From Sphingomonas sp. OV641 (lineage in GTDB: Bacteria; Pseudomonadota; Alphaproteobacteria; Sphingomonadales; Sphingomonadaceae): 64,000 nt of DNA. The translations under genes and the position numbers were made by a program. Position 1 is the first letter of the stretch, and every line of letters begins with the position of its first letter. The notes under the pieces were generated by a model. It was not told where the DNA came from and searched no databases. It saw only the letters and a program-made list of their open reading frames with translations. The DNA lies in the NCBI RefSeq assembly GCF_900109205.1, contig NZ_FNZB01000002.1:124001-188000 (forward strand), read 5' to 3'. Shown here one piece after another: positions 53,860-63,952 of this stretch.

Positions 53860-55160
53860 CGGCCGACCGCGCTATAGCTGAAGCCCGCGCGCTCCGCGTC
53901 CTGCCGCTCGTAGATGTTGCGGAGGTCGACCAGAACGGGCGCCTTCATGGTGTCCTTGAGGCGAGCGAGGTCGAGCGCACGGAAGGCATCCCATTCGGTG
54001 ACAATTGCCACGGCATCCGCCCCGTCCGCCGCTTCATAAGGATCACGGCAATAGATAAGCGCCGCCGGCATTACTGCCTTGGCGGCCTCTGCACCTTCGG
54101 GATCAAAGGCCCTCACCGTGACGCCAGCGTCCATCAGGCTCTGCACGATCGCGATCGACGGAGCGTCGCGCATGTCGTCGGTATTCGGCTTGAAGGTTAG
54201 GCCAAGGATCGCAACCGTCTTGCCGCGAGGATCGTCGCCAAGCGCCGCCACCACCTTGCGCCCCATCGCCCGCTTGCGCGCGTCATTCACCTTTACCACC
54301 GCTTCCACGACATGGACGGGCGTGTCGAAATCCTCGGCCGTCTTGAGCAGCGCGAGCGTGTCCTTGGGGAAGCAGGAGCCGCCATAGCCGGGGCCTGCGT
54401 GGAGGAACTTGCGCCCGATGCGATTGTCCAGCCCGATGCCGCGCGCCACGTCCTTGACGTCAGCGCCCACTGCTTCGCACAGGTTCGCCATTTCGTTGAT
54501 GAAGGTGATCTTGGTCGCCAGGAACGCGTTGGCTGCGTACTTGGTCAACTCGGACGTGCGGCGCCCAGTAAACAAGATCGGGCTTTCGCCCAGATACAAC
54601 GGGCGGTAAATTTCGCGCATTACCTCGCGTGCGCGCTCGTCGTCGGTGCCAATGACGATTCGATCAGGGCGCTTGAAGTCCCCGATTGCTGCGCCCTCGC
54701 GCAGAAACTCCGGGTTGGACACAACGGCAAACTCGATGTCCGGCCGGGTTTCGCGCAGGATCTGCTCCACCCGGTCACCGGTTCCGACCGGCACGGTCGA
54801 TTTGGTCACCACCACCAGCGGGCCCGTCGCGGCACGCGCGATCTCCTCGGTGGCGGCATAGACGTATGACAGGTCCGCATGGCCGTCGCCGCGCCGCGAC
54901 GGCGTGCCAACCGCAATGAACACCGCATCGGCGCCGGCCACGCCCGCCGCCAGATCGGTCGTGAAGGTCAGCCGGCCCGCCGCCACGTTGCTGGCGACCA
55001 GCTGGTCCAGACCGGGTTCATAGATCGGCATGCGCCCGGCATGCAGCGCCTCGATCTTGCTGGCATCCTTGTCCACGCAGCACACTGCATGGCCGAAATC
55101 AGCAAAGCACGCCCCAGAAACAAGCCCGACGTAACCCGAACCGATCATCGTAATGCGCAT
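53856..55160 (-). CDS. ugd: UDP-glucose 6-dehydrogenase
   Basis: Ugd oxidises UDP-glucose to UDP-glucuronate, a precursor of acidic exopolysaccharides. The 434-residue protein has the Rossmann motif GSGYVGLVSG (7-16), the catalytic Cys263 in GPGYGGSCFPKDT, the conserved VVSNPEFLREGAA and YAANAFLATKITFINE. The C-terminus holds NTDDMRDAPS. Length is normal. It is divergent from the sugar transferase gene and opens the polysaccharide region. Confidence 0.97.
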   Translation of the reverse strand: MRITMIGSGYVGLVSGACFADFGHAVCCVDKDASKIEALHAGRMPIYEPGLDQLVASNVAAGRLTFTTDLAAGVAGADAVFIAVGTPSRRGDGHADLSYVYAATEEIARAATGPLVVVTKSTVPVGTGDRVEQILRETRPDIEFAVVSNPEFLREGAAIGDFKRPDRIVIGTDDERAREVMREIYRPLYLGESPILFTGRRTSELTKYAANAFLATKITFINEMANLCEAVGADVKDVARGIGLDNRIGRKFLHAGPGYGGSCFPKDTLALLKTAEDFDTPVHVVEAVVKVNDARKRAMGRKVVAALGDDPRGKTVAILGLTFKPNTDDMRDAPSIAIVQSLMDAGVTVRAFDPEGAEAAKAVMPAALIYCRDPYEAADGADAVAIVTEWDAFRALDLARLKDTMKAPVLVDLRNIYERQDAERAGFSYSAVGR

Positions 55161-55330
55161 GTGCTGGTGCCCCCTGTTCGACAGCCTGTCCCGATGGCCG
55201 GTGCTGCCGCTTCACGCTCTACGTAGTGGACGGGATTTCATCAACCGGCGGCTTTTATGCATCTGGCCGGCGCAACCCTGCATGGGACAGCTTTGCCTTG
55301 GCGCCCATCCGGCAGTATGGGGGCGCTCGC

Positions 55331-56746
55331 ATGCATCAGTATCGTAAAAGCGTGAGCGGCGTTCATCGCCTGCCGTCGACCGGCTTCGGCATCGGCCAAG
55401 TCAGCACGCGCGATCGCCGAAAGGCGCGCCTGCACTGTTACCTGGCACTGATCTGCAGCGACATCGCAGTGATCGCCTTGTCGTTCATCATGGCGAACAC
55501 GTTCGTCAATCTGACGGCAGAGATACCGATCGAGCACGGCTTCGTGATGCTGGGGGTGATCCTGCCGCTGTTTGCGTTCCAGGCGAGCAGCAACGGCACC
55601 TACGGGGCGGCGACGCTCAACGATGCCAACCTTGGCGCGCGGCGTGCAGCGAGCGCTTTGACGATTGCTGGCGGCGTGGTGCTACTGATCGCCTATATGC
55701 TGAAGGCCAGCGCCGGCTTCTCACGCGGCGTGTTCGTGATCGGCTTCGTTGCCTCCTTTGTTCTGTTGATCACGGCAAGGAAGCTTCTGCAGCCGGCAAT
55801 CCGTCATATGCTGGCAGGTTCAGCGCATACGACGCTGGTGATCGAGGACGGCATCAACTACACCCCTCAGGGCGACGAGGCCGTTTTGACGGCGGCTGCT
55901 CTGGGCTTTGAGCCGGGTACCAAGGACCCGCGCGCGTTTCACCACCTCGCCCGTACCGTTGATTGCGCGGATCGGCTGATCATCGCCTGCTCACCGCAAC
56001 GCGCCGCAGTCTGGGCGCCGGTGCTCCGAACATTGTCCGTGGACGGTGAAATCCTGACAGACGTTCAGGACACGATCGGGGCCATCGGCATCAATCGCAT
56101 CGGCGAGCATCGGACCATGGTCATCAACGCCGGCCCGATGACCTTTTCGGCGCGGGCGCGGAAGCGGGCGTTCGACATCGTCTTCTCACTTGCAGCGCTG
56201 ATCGCGCTTGCCCCTGTTCTTCTCGCAACGGCGATTGCCATCCGGCTGGAAAGCAGCGGCCCGATCTTCTTCCGGCAGGAGCGGATCGGGCGCGGCAACA
56301 CGATCTTTCGCATCTTTAAATTTCGCAGCATGTACACCGATCTGACAGATGCCGCGGCGGACAAGCTGACTCAGGTGGGCGACCCGCGCGTTACCCGAGT
56401 GGGCGCCTTCATCCGGCGGACGTCGATCGACGAACTACCGCAGCTTCTGAATGTTCTGACCGGCGACATGAGCGTCGTCGGTCCGCGCCCGCACGCATTG
56501 GCGGCGAAGGCAGCCGACGTGCTCTATTGGGATGTCGATGCGCGTTACCGCGAACGGCATGTCATCAAGCCAGGGATGACCGGCCTAGCGCAGGTGCGCG
56601 GCTTTCGCGGCAACACACATCAGCTGGAAGACCTCACCAACAGGCTTCAGGCCGATCTTGAATATGTCGCCACCTGGTCGCTGCGGAACGACCTTTCGAT
56701 TATTCTGCGTACGCTCAAGGTGATGCGGCACGACAACGCGTATTGA
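55331..56746 (+). CDS. Polyprenyl glycosylphosphotransferase (exopolysaccharide initiating enzyme)
   Basis: This 471-residue membrane protein transfers a sugar-1-phosphate to undecaprenyl phosphate, starting a repeat unit. Four N-terminal membrane helices are visible (for example [18 protein letters not shown]) and a fifth precedes the catalytic domain: [77 protein letters not shown] and [15 protein letters not shown]. This is the WbaP/GumD-like domain. I choose ATG 55331 since GGGGG lies upstream and the 35 residues before it are unlike the family; a start at 55226 is possible. The first sugar is unknown. Confidence 0.9.
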   Translation: MHQYRKSVSGVHRLPSTGFGIGQVSTRDRRKARLHCYLALICSDIAVIALSFIMANTFVNLTAEIPIEHGFVMLGVILPLFAFQASSNGTYGAATLNDANLGARRAASALTIAGGVVLLIAYMLKASAGFSRGVFVIGFVASFVLLITARKLLQPAIRHMLAGSAHTTLVIEDGINYTPQGDEAVLTAAALGFEPGTKDPRAFHHLARTVDCADRLIIACSPQRAAVWAPVLRTLSVDGEILTDVQDTIGAIGINRIGEHRTMVINAGPMTFSARARKRAFDIVFSLAALIALAPVLLATAIAIRLESSGPIFFRQERIGRGNTIFRIFKFRSMYTDLTDAAADKLTQVGDPRVTRVGAFIRRTSIDELPQLLNVLTGDMSVVGPRPHALAAKAADVLYWDVDARYRERHVIKPGMTGLAQVRGFRGNTHQLEDLTNRLQADLEYVATWSLRNDLSIILRTLKVMRHDNAY

Positions 56747-56750
56747 AGGC

Positions 56751-57617
56751 TCAGCCGTCAATGGCGTTCAGGATCGCGCGGCCGTAATTAGTTTTCTTGA
56801 AACGCTCGCCGGCTGCGCGCGCCTCGGTTTTGCTGATCCAGCCCTGTAAGTACGCGATTTCCTCCAGGCAGGCGATCTGGATGCCCTGGCGGTGCTGGAG
56901 GGTGCGGACGAACTCGCTGGCCTCGAGCAGGCTGTCGTGGGTGCCGGTGTCGAGCCAGGCGTAGCCGCGGCCCATCTGTTCGACGTAGAGGTCGCCGGCC
57001 TCCATGTAGAGGCGGTTGAGGTCAGTGATCTCCAGCTCGCCGCGGGCGCTCGGCTGGAGGTTGCGGGCATAGTCGACGACGCGATTGTCGTAGAAATACA
57101 GGCCTGTAACCGCGCAGTTCGACTTCGGGTTTGCGGGCTTTTCCTCGAGGCTGAGCGCCCGGCCGTCCTCGGCCAGTTCCACCACGCCGTACCGCTCGGG
57201 ATCCTCGACACGGTAGCTGAACACCGTCGCGCCGTGGGTGCGATTGACCGCGCTGGCCAGCAGGTCGGTCAAATGCGCGCCGAAGAAGATGTTGTCGCCC
57301 AGCACCAGCGCCACGTTATCGTCGCCGATGAAGTCCGCGCCGATGGTGAAGGCCTGCGCCAGCCCCTCGGGGCGGGGCTGCTCGGCGTAGCTGATCTGGA
57401 GGCCGAAGGCGGCGCCATCGGCGAACAAGCGCTTGTAATTGTCCAGATATTCCGGGCTGGAGATGATCAGCACCTCGCGGATGCCGGCCAGCATCAGCAC
57501 CGACAGCGGGTAATAGATCATCGGCTTGTCATAGACCGGCAGCAGCTGCTTGTTCACCGCCAGCGTCGCCGGGTGGAGCCGCGTGCCGGATCCGCCGGCG
57601 AGAATGATGCCCTTCAT
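56751..57617 (-). CDS. rmlA: Glucose-1-phosphate thymidylyltransferase
   Basis: RmlA makes dTDP-glucose from dTTP and glucose-1-phosphate, the first step of dTDP-L-rhamnose synthesis. The 288-residue protein has the signature [11 protein letters not shown] (9-19), [27 protein letters not shown] and [17 protein letters not shown]. Length is normal. Its ATG overlaps the rmlD stop (57614-57617). It is the last gene of the rmlCBDA set and converges with the sugar transferase gene with four bases between their stops. Confidence 0.97.
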   Translation of the reverse strand: MKGIILAGGSGTRLHPATLAVNKQLLPVYDKPMIYYPLSVLMLAGIREVLIISSPEYLDNYKRLFADGAAFGLQISYAEQPRPEGLAQAFTIGADFIGDDNVALVLGDNIFFGAHLTDLLASAVNRTHGATVFSYRVEDPERYGVVELAEDGRALSLEEKPANPKSNCAVTGLYFYDNRVVDYARNLQPSARGELEITDLNRLYMEAGDLYVEQMGRGYAWLDTGTHDSLLEASEFVRTLQHRQGIQIACLEEIAYLQGWISKTEARAAGERFKKTNYGRAILNAIDG

Positions 57618-58519
57618 GCTTTGATGTCCTTTTGGGCGTGCCCGATCAGTTCGTCGAGGATGTCGCTGAGCGCGTCCTGCCAGGGGCGCGGCGCGATGCC
57701 ATAAGCGGCGCGGATCGCGTCGTGGCTGAGTAGCGAATTCGCCGGTCGCCGGGCTGGGGTTGGATATTGATCGGTGGTGATCGGGGTCACTTTGACCGAA
57801 ACTCCGCCACGATCGGCCGCCTGGCGGAAGATTTCGGCCGCAAAACCCGCCCAGCTCGTTTCGCCGGCGTTGCTGAAGTGAAAGGTGCCGGTCGGCGCGC
57901 CTTCATCCTCGACCAGCCGCAGCGTGATCGCCATCAGCGCCTGCGCAAGATCCGCCGCGGCTGTCGGCGAGCCGCGCTGGTCGTCGACCACCGTCAGCGT
58001 GTCGCGCTCCGCCCCGACGCGCAGCATGGTCTTCACGAAATTGTTGCCGTGCGCCGAGACGACCCAGGCCGTGCGCACGATCGCATGGCGCGCGCCGCTG
58101 GTCCGCACCGCCAGCTCGCCGCCCAATTTCGATGCGCCATAGACGCCGAGCGGCGCGACCGGATCGTCGACTTCCCAAGCGCCAGCCTTGTCGCCGGCGA
58201 AGACGTAATCGGTCGACACCTGGACGAGCGGGATACCGGCGTGCGCGCAGGCCTCGCCAAAGGCGGCGGGCGCCATGGCGTTGACCGCCCAGGCGGTGAC
58301 GACGTCGCTCTCCGCCTTGTCGACCGCGGTATAGGCCGCGCCGTTGATCACCGCGGCCCAGTCACGTTCCGCCACCTTGGCGAGAATCGCGGCGGTATCG
58401 GTGAGGTCGAGATCGGCGACGTCGATCGCGACGATTTCATAGCCCTCCGGCCAGGCGCAGCGCTGAAGCTCGGTGCCGAGCTGGCCGTTGCCGCCGGTGA
58501 CAAGGATCGCGTGGGTCAT
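57614..58519 (-). CDS. rmlD: dTDP-4-dehydrorhamnose reductase
   Basis: RmlD reduces dTDP-4-dehydrorhamnose to dTDP-L-rhamnose with NAD(P)H. The 301-residue protein has the Rossmann motif [11 protein letters not shown] (8-18), [13 protein letters not shown], the SDR-type Tyr-Lys pair in [10 protein letters not shown] and [13 protein letters not shown]. It lies between rmlB (157 bases upstream) and rmlA (overlap). A perfect 27-bp inverted repeat fills much of the gap upstream. Confidence 0.96.
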   Translation of the reverse strand: MTHAILVTGGNGQLGTELQRCAWPEGYEIVAIDVADLDLTDTAAILAKVAERDWAAVINGAAYTAVDKAESDVVTAWAVNAMAPAAFGEACAHAGIPLVQVSTDYVFAGDKAGAWEVDDPVAPLGVYGASKLGGELAVRTSGARHAIVRTAWVVSAHGNNFVKTMLRVGAERDTLTVVDDQRGSPTAAADLAQALMAITLRLVEDEGAPTGTFHFSNAGETSWAGFAAEIFRQAADRGGVSVKVTPITTDQYPTPARRPANSLLSHDAIRAAYGIAPRPWQDALSDILDELIGHAQKDIKA

Positions 58520-58554
58520 GCGGAGGCTCCTTCAGACGCACACCCGGCCACCTG

Positions 58555-58656
58555 CACCCCGGCGAAGGCCGGGGCCCAGTTACGCGCCAAAGATTGGCTG
58601 GCGCTGCGCCTCGTTACTACGGCCATCCCAACTGGGCCCCGGCCTTCGCCGGGGTG
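58555..58656. repeat. Perfect 27-bp inverted repeat between rmlB and rmlD
   Basis: The left arm (58555-58581) begins CACCCCGGCGAAGGCCGGGG and its exact complement ends at 58656 after a 48-base loop. CCCCGGCGAAGGCCGGGG is in turn a near-palindrome. It sits within an operon of the rhamnose genes and may be a read-through or processing hairpin; it is the most perfect repeat in the window. Confidence 0.92.
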
Positions 58657-58676
58657 GAAGGGGGAAGGAGAAAAGC

Positions 58677-59729
58677 TCACGCCGCCACGCCGCGCCGCTG
58701 CGCCGCGCCGCGCTCGACGATCGGGCGCCACCAGGCCTCATTGTCGAGATACCAGCGCACCGTCTTCTCGATGCCGGTCTCGAACGTCTCTTGCGGTCGC
58801 CAGCCAAGCTCCTGCTCGATCCGCGTCGCGTCGATCGCATAGCGCTTGTCATGCCCCGGCCGGTCGGCGACCGAAGTGATCTGATCGGCATAGGGCTTGC
58901 CGTCGGCGCGCGGGCGCAGGCGATCGAGGATGCCGCAGATCGTGTGCACCACCTCGATGTTCTGCTTCTCGTTGAACCCGCCGACATTGTAGGTCCGGCC
59001 GAGCTCGCCGCGCTCGAACACCGCCTGCAGCGCACGGACGTGATCCTCGACGAACAGCCAGTCGCGCACCTGATCGCCCTTGCCGTAGACCGGCAGCGGC
59101 TCGCCATCGAGCGCCTTGGCGATCATCAGCGGCACCAGCTTCTCGGGGAAGTGATACGGGCCGTAATTGTTCGAGCAATTGGTGATCAGCACCGGCAGGC
59201 CGAAGGTATGGCCCCAGGCGGAAACGAGATGGTCGCTACCCGCCTTCGACGCCGAATAGGGCGAGCGCGGATCATAGGGCGTGTCCTCGGTGAACAGGCC
59301 TTCCTCACCCAGCGAGCCGTACACTTCGTCGGTCGAGATGTGGTGGAAGCGGAAGCGCTCCTTGGCGTCGCCCTCGAGGCCCTGCCAGTAGCTGCGCGCT
59401 TCGGCCAGCATCGTATAGGTGCCGACGACATTGGTCTGGATGAATGCGCCCGGGCCGTCGATCGAGCGGTCGACATGGCTCTCCGCGGCGAGGTGCGTGA
59501 TGACGTCGGGCTTGAACTCGGCGATCGCGGTGCGAACCGCCTCAGCATCGCAGATGTCGCCCTGCACGAAGCGATAGCGGTTCGATTGCGCTACCCGCTC
59601 GACGGTCGAGAGCGTGCCGGCATAGGTCAGCTTGTCGAAGTTCAGGACCTCATGAGTCGTGTTCTCGATGAGGTGACGGACAAGGGCCGAGCCGATGAAG
59701 CCGGCCCCGCCGGTGACGAAGATACGCAT
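58677..59729 (-). CDS. rmlB: dTDP-glucose 4,6-dehydratase
   Basis: RmlB converts dTDP-glucose to dTDP-4-dehydro-6-deoxyglucose. The 350-residue protein begins [19 protein letters not shown] (NAD-binding TGGAGFIGS), has [12 protein letters not shown], the catalytic [12 protein letters not shown] and [12 protein letters not shown]. Length is normal. rmlC is upstream with 14 bases between them, rmlD downstream. The last residues (AQRRGVAA) are ordinary. Confidence 0.97.
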   Translation of the reverse strand: MRIFVTGGAGFIGSALVRHLIENTTHEVLNFDKLTYAGTLSTVERVAQSNRYRFVQGDICDAEAVRTAIAEFKPDVITHLAAESHVDRSIDGPGAFIQTNVVGTYTMLAEARSYWQGLEGDAKERFRFHHISTDEVYGSLGEEGLFTEDTPYDPRSPYSASKAGSDHLVSAWGHTFGLPVLITNCSNNYGPYHFPEKLVPLMIAKALDGEPLPVYGKGDQVRDWLFVEDHVRALQAVFERGELGRTYNVGGFNEKQNIEVVHTICGILDRLRPRADGKPYADQITSVADRPGHDKRYAIDATRIEQELGWRPQETFETGIEKTVRWYLDNEAWWRPIVERGAAQRRGVAA

Positions 59730-59743
59730 GCGTGATTGGTCCT

Positions 59744-60304
59744 TCAGGCGAGCGGGGTCAGCGGATTGCCATCATAGGCGAAGGGGCTGTCGAAATCGGC
59801 GAGACTCGGCAGCTTCTGATCTTTTTCCGACAGTTCGGGCGTCACGCCCGCGGGAATCGGCCAGTCGATGCCGACCGAATCCCAGCGGATCCCACCGTCG
59901 GTCTCGGGCGCATAGGTGTCCGAGCATTTGTAGGTGACTTCGCAATCCGGCTCGAGCGTGACGAACGCATGCGCGAAGCCGATCGGGATGAACAGCTGGT
60001 GGCCGTTATCGGCGCTGAGTTCCGCGCCGACCCACTGGCCGTAGGTGGGCGAGCCGCGCCGCACGTCCACCGCCACGTCGAAGATCCGGCCCCGGATGCA
60101 CCGCACCAATTTGTCCTGCCCCCGTGGCGGCGTCTGGAAGTGCAGCCCGCGAAGGGTGAAGGCCGGGACGGACAGCGAGTGATTGTCCTGCACGAAGCGG
60201 CAGGTGATGCCGAGCGCGGCGAACGCAGGTTCCGAATAGACCTCGGTGAACCAGCCACGGGCATCGCCATGGCGCTTGGGACGGATGAGCTGGACGGGTG
60301 ACAT
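59744..60304 (-). CDS. rmlC: dTDP-4-dehydrorhamnose 3,5-epimerase
   Basis: RmlC epimerises dTDP-4-dehydro-6-deoxyglucose at C3 and C5. The 186-residue cupin has [42 protein letters not shown] (the His-Phe motif with catalytic His) and [20 protein letters not shown] (Tyr near the active site). It is the first gene of rmlCBDA and is divergent from the beta-helix gene. Confidence 0.96.
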   Translation of the reverse strand: MSPVQLIRPKRHGDARGWFTEVYSEPAFAALGITCRFVQDNHSLSVPAFTLRGLHFQTPPRGQDKLVRCIRGRIFDVAVDVRRGSPTYGQWVGAELSADNGHQLFIPIGFAHAFVTLEPDCEVTYKCSDTYAPETDGGIRWDSVGIDWPIPAGVTPELSEKDQKLPSLADFDSPFAYDGNPLTPLA

Positions 60305-60474
60305 GGCGGCTTCCTAGCCTGCACGCTGCATCACAGCAATTATCGGCACCAAATCCCCCCAGCATCATTGAGCCATTCCGAGCACATTGGTCAGCCGCGT
60401 TGGCGGTGCCGGCCACGTGCCATTCAGTTACGGATGCTCAGACGGGGGCAGGCATTGTCAAGCAGGAGACACAG

Positions 60475-61755
60475 ATGAGCGACCCGATCCGGATCAATCG
60501 GCGCTGGGTTCTGGGCGCGACCCTGGTCGGTGCGGGCTCCGCCGCATGCGGCAACGTGGCGCAGGGCGAAGGCGGCATCGACGTTCGCGACTATGGTGCC
60601 AAAGGCGACGGGATCGCCGATGACGCCGCCGCTTTCCAGCGCGCGATCGACACCGCCGCCAAACAGGGCGGCGGCGTGGTGACGTTCGGACCGGGAACCT
60701 ATCTCATGCGCTATCGGGCGTCCGACGACGGCGACGGCGGCAGCGCCATCACGCTGCGATCGGGCGTGACGCTGCAGGGTACCGACCGGGACCGGTGCAT
60801 CATTCGCGTCGCCGATCGCCAGCATGGGCCGGGCACTTATGCGCGCACCATTGCGAGCAAGGGCGAGATCGCCCGAGCCGCGCTGCGATCCTTCACCATC
60901 GACGGCAACCGGGCCGGCCAGGGGCAGTTCAAGAACGATTTCGGCGGCGGCGCGGTGCTGCTCGGTTGGAAGGGGCGCTGCGTCGAGATCACCGTCGAGG
61001 ACCTGGTGGTGCGCAATGCGGTGGGCCAGGGGATCATGCTCCAGGGCTCGATCGAGAATGTCTCCCGGCGGCTGCGGATCGCCAACAACCGGGTGGAGGG
61101 CACCGCCTTCATCGGCATCCAGTGTTCACAGTTCGATGGCGTGTCCATCACCGGAAACCGCGTTCTCAACTGCTATGACAATGGCATCGACATCTATGGT
61201 GACGATACCAAGGGCCATTCCACCGTGGCGACGTCTCGCAACGCGACCATCACGGACAATGAGATTCGCGGCTGCAGCATCGGCGTTTTCCTGGAAACGG
61301 TGGCCGACAGCGTGACGGCGCGCAACATCATCTCCGGCTGTCGCATCGCCGGCGTTCGCGTGAACCGGATCCATGGCGAACCGCGCAATCTAACCATTGC
61401 CGAAAACCAGATCAGTGCCACGCCCATCGGCGTCGCCATCGGTGGCGACACCGGCGGCGTGATGGTGCGAGACAATAGGATCGAGGGTTTCAAGGTCGCC
61501 GGCGTAGAATTCAGCTACAATGTCAGCCGAATCACGGTGACCGCAAACCGCTTTCGCCCGGCAACCGCCGAAACGCCCATCATCCTGGGCAAGCCGACGA
61601 TCGAGAACGCCAATCCCGCCGAGCAGCTGGCGCATATTCGCGTGAGTGGAAACCGAATCCCCGCCGGTCACGCGCGGAGCAGCCAATTTGTCAATCGATA
61701 CAAAAGGACTGTCGACATCATGGTGGGGGAGTTCTCTACCCTCCCGAGATCCTGA
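60475..61755 (+). CDS. Right-handed beta-helix protein with a Tat-like signal and lipobox
   Basis: The 426-residue protein has an N-terminal INRRWVLGATLVGAGSAACG segment: the twin arginines followed by WVLG and a hydrophobic run resemble a Tat signal, and SAAC looks like a lipobox, so it may be an exported lipoprotein. The mature part is a pectate-lyase-3-like start (VRDYGAKGDGIADDAAAFQRAID) followed by repeated parallel beta-helix rungs (NNRVEGTAFIGIQCS, GNRVLNCYDNGIDIYGDD, NEIRGCSIGVFLETV, DNRIEGFKVAGVEFSYNV). Right-handed beta-helix proteins near exopolysaccharide genes are often polysaccharide lyases or epimerases; I infer this but see no diagnostic catalytic residue. ATG 60475 follows GCAGGAGACACAG. 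Confidence 0.85.
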   Translation: MSDPIRINRRWVLGATLVGAGSAACGNVAQGEGGIDVRDYGAKGDGIADDAAAFQRAIDTAAKQGGGVVTFGPGTYLMRYRASDDGDGGSAITLRSGVTLQGTDRDRCIIRVADRQHGPGTYARTIASKGEIARAALRSFTIDGNRAGQGQFKNDFGGGAVLLGWKGRCVEITVEDLVVRNAVGQGIMLQGSIENVSRRLRIANNRVEGTAFIGIQCSQFDGVSITGNRVLNCYDNGIDIYGDDTKGHSTVATSRNATITDNEIRGCSIGVFLETVADSVTARNIISGCRIAGVRVNRIHGEPRNLTIAENQISATPIGVAIGGDTGGVMVRDNRIEGFKVAGVEFSYNVSRITVTANRFRPATAETPIILGKPTIENANPAEQLAHIRVSGNRIPAGHARSSQFVNRYKRTVDIMVGEFSTLPRS

Positions 61756-61837
61756 CATAGGCCCAGACGAAAATACCTGATTGCAAATTCTCCCGCCGCT
61801 CGACTTAATAGCCGGGTCGATCTTGCGGGAGCGGTAC

Positions 61838-62476
61838 ATGACTGAGGTCAAAGGCGCCTATCATGATCTTGTACGAAGCGACGTCTTCGATATCATCCCA
61901 CAGCCCGCCGGACGGGTGCTCGATCTGGGCGGGGGTGTCGGCGCGACCGGCGCCGCACTGAAGCAGGCTCGCGGGGCAAGCCATGTCGTGGTCGCTGACC
62001 TGGTGGCCGACCACGCCATCGAGGAAGTGGACGCGGCGGTTAGCGGCAATCTGGAAGATCTGGACTTTCTGAACCGGTTGCTAAAAGAGCACGGCCCGTT
62101 CGACACGATCCTGTGCCTCGACGTACTGGAGCATCTGCGCGATCCATGGGCTGTTGTCGACACGCTCGCCAGCGGCCTGGCAAAGGACGGCATGATCGTC
62201 GCCAGCATCCCGAACGTGAATCATCACAGCGTCGTCCTCCCGCTCATGCTGCGCGGCCAGTTCGAGTTGCAGGACGCCGGCATCATGGATCGCACGCACA
62301 TCCGCTGGTTCACCAAGGAGACCGCGATCGGCCTGATGACGAGAGCGGGGTTGAAGCTGGAGGCGGTATCCGGCTATCTCGGCCGCAAGCAGAAGTTGTT
62401 CAACTTCGTGACGCTGGGACGATTTTCGCGGTTCATGATCATGCAATATCTGATCCGCGTGCGCCGTTCGGCATAA
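61838..62476 (+). CDS. Class I SAM-dependent methyltransferase (MetW-like)
   Basis: The 212-residue protein has motif I in GRVLDLGGGVGATGAAL (about 25-41), VVVADLVADHAIEE and the FDTILCLDVLEHLRDPW segment typical of MetW/UbiE-like methyltransferases, then PNVNHHSVVLPLMLRGQFEL and IRWFTKETAIGLMTRAG. The start ATG 61838 is preceded by GCGGGAGCGG. It probably modifies a sugar or lipid intermediate of the polysaccharide locus; that is by location only. Confidence 0.85.
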   Translation: MTEVKGAYHDLVRSDVFDIIPQPAGRVLDLGGGVGATGAALKQARGASHVVVADLVADHAIEEVDAAVSGNLEDLDFLNRLLKEHGPFDTILCLDVLEHLRDPWAVVDTLASGLAKDGMIVASIPNVNHHSVVLPLMLRGQFELQDAGIMDRTHIRWFTKETAIGLMTRAGLKLEAVSGYLGRKQKLFNFVTLGRFSRFMIMQYLIRVRRSA

Positions 62477-62590
62477 CCGCACCGGTCGCATCCGGGCGCG
62501 GTAACAAGACAGGCTGCCGGAACAGACGACCGATCCCAATGCGGTATTTCACAACGACGCCGGCCATCCTGCCGCGCTTCCAGCGACAGG

Positions 62591-63952
62591 GTGCGTAAAC
62601 ACTTGATCGTTCACATACGTCGGCACCGCGCGCTCGCCATCGGCATGACCGCGCAGGTCATTCAATTCGGCTCCGCACTGGCGCTCGTCCCCTTCATGGT
62701 GACGCGCTTCTCCGCGTCGACGGTGGGGCTGTGGTACATCTTCGCCACCATGCAGACGCTCGCCTTGGTATGCGACTTCGGCTTTCAGCCCAGCTTCACG
62801 CGCGGCATCGCGCTTGCCCTTTCGGGTGCACGGCAGCTGGAAAAGAAGGGGCTTGGGGAAGCGGTTCCCGCCGACCAGCCGCCAAACTATCGCCTGGCGG
62901 CGGAGGCGGTCGCGGCGGCCCGCCGCTTCTATCGCTGGCTGGCAGTGGGCGTGATGCTGCTGCTTCTGCTGGCCGGACTGCCCTATATCACCGCTCTTGC
63001 GCGCCAGGGTGACGTATCCGTCACCTCGGTGCAGATCGCCTGGGTGATCCAGTGCTGCGCCATCGGCCTCACCTTGTCGTTCCTGTGGATCACGCCGGTT
63101 CTGATGGGATCGGGACGGGTCGAGCAGAACTATCTGTACATCATCGCCAATCGCGCCACCTTCTCGCTTGCCGGAATCGCGGTGCTGATGCTGGGCGGTG
63201 ACCTTATCGCTTTGACCGCCACGTTGGTCGCAACGCAGGTGTTCGCGCGGCTGCTGGCGCAAAGATTGATGCGTGGGGTGTTGGGACCAGAGGATTCGCG
63301 GCTGGTGGATCGAAGCGCCGCGCGCCACCTCCTGCGTACGCTTGCCCCCAACGCCGGGCGGATGGGCGCCGTTGCGATCGGCGGCTTTCTCGTCACCCGG
63401 TTCAGCCTTTTTGCGATTTCAAGCTTTGTCGGTGTCGCGATCGGCGGCGTCTATGCGCTGTCGCTGCAATTGTTGATGGCATTGTGCGCCGCCGCCCAAT
63501 TGCCAATGCAGGTCGCCATGCCACGGCTGATCGCTGCCCGGGTGGCACATGACAAGGCGGCGCTGCGGCTATCCTTCAACGGCGCGATGATCGCCTTTGC
63601 CCTGATCTACGTCCTGGGCGCCGCCTTCATCCTCTTCGTCATGCCGGTGTTCCTGGAGATGATCGGGAGCAATCTGTCTTTGCTCCCCCTCCCGACACTG
63701 GCACTGCTCGCCTTTATCGTCCTGCTGGAAGGCTTCCACTCCAACGCCGCCTTTTTCATCACCACCGCCAACAACGTGCCCTTCCTGCGCCCCGCCGTGC
63801 TTTCGGGCGCGGCCGTTGCCGCCGGCGCGTTGCTGCTGGGATGGAGCGGCGCGGGGATCACGGCGATCGTGCTGTGGCAAGGCACGGTGCAGCTCGCCTA
63901 TAACAACTGGCGCTGGCCGTTGATGGCCTGGCGTGAGATCGCACGGACATGA
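62591..63952 (+). CDS. Wzx-like polysaccharide flippase
   Basis: The 453-residue membrane protein has about 12 hydrophobic helices. It starts GTG 62591 with a basic N-terminus (MRKHLIVHIRRHRALAIGMTA) followed by VIQFGSALALVPFMVTRFSAS, WYIFATMQTLALVCDFGFQP and a later LLLLLAGLPYITALA. The pattern matches MATE/MVF-type lipopolysaccharide flippases. It would move the lipid-linked repeat unit made by the initiating transferase across the inner membrane. The stop overlaps the next ATG. Confidence 0.85.
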   Translation: MRKHLIVHIRRHRALAIGMTAQVIQFGSALALVPFMVTRFSASTVGLWYIFATMQTLALVCDFGFQPSFTRGIALALSGARQLEKKGLGEAVPADQPPNYRLAAEAVAAARRFYRWLAVGVMLLLLLAGLPYITALARQGDVSVTSVQIAWVIQCCAIGLTLSFLWITPVLMGSGRVEQNYLYIIANRATFSLAGIAVLMLGGDLIALTATLVATQVFARLLAQRLMRGVLGPEDSRLVDRSAARHLLRTLAPNAGRMGAVAIGGFLVTRFSLFAISSFVGVAIGGVYALSLQLLMALCAAAQLPMQVAMPRLIAARVAHDKAALRLSFNGAMIAFALIYVLGAAFILFVMPVFLEMIGSNLSLLPLPTLALLAFIVLLEGFHSNAAFFITTANNVPFLRPAVLSGAAVAAGALLLGWSGAGITAIVLWQGTVQLAYNNWRWPLMAWREIART

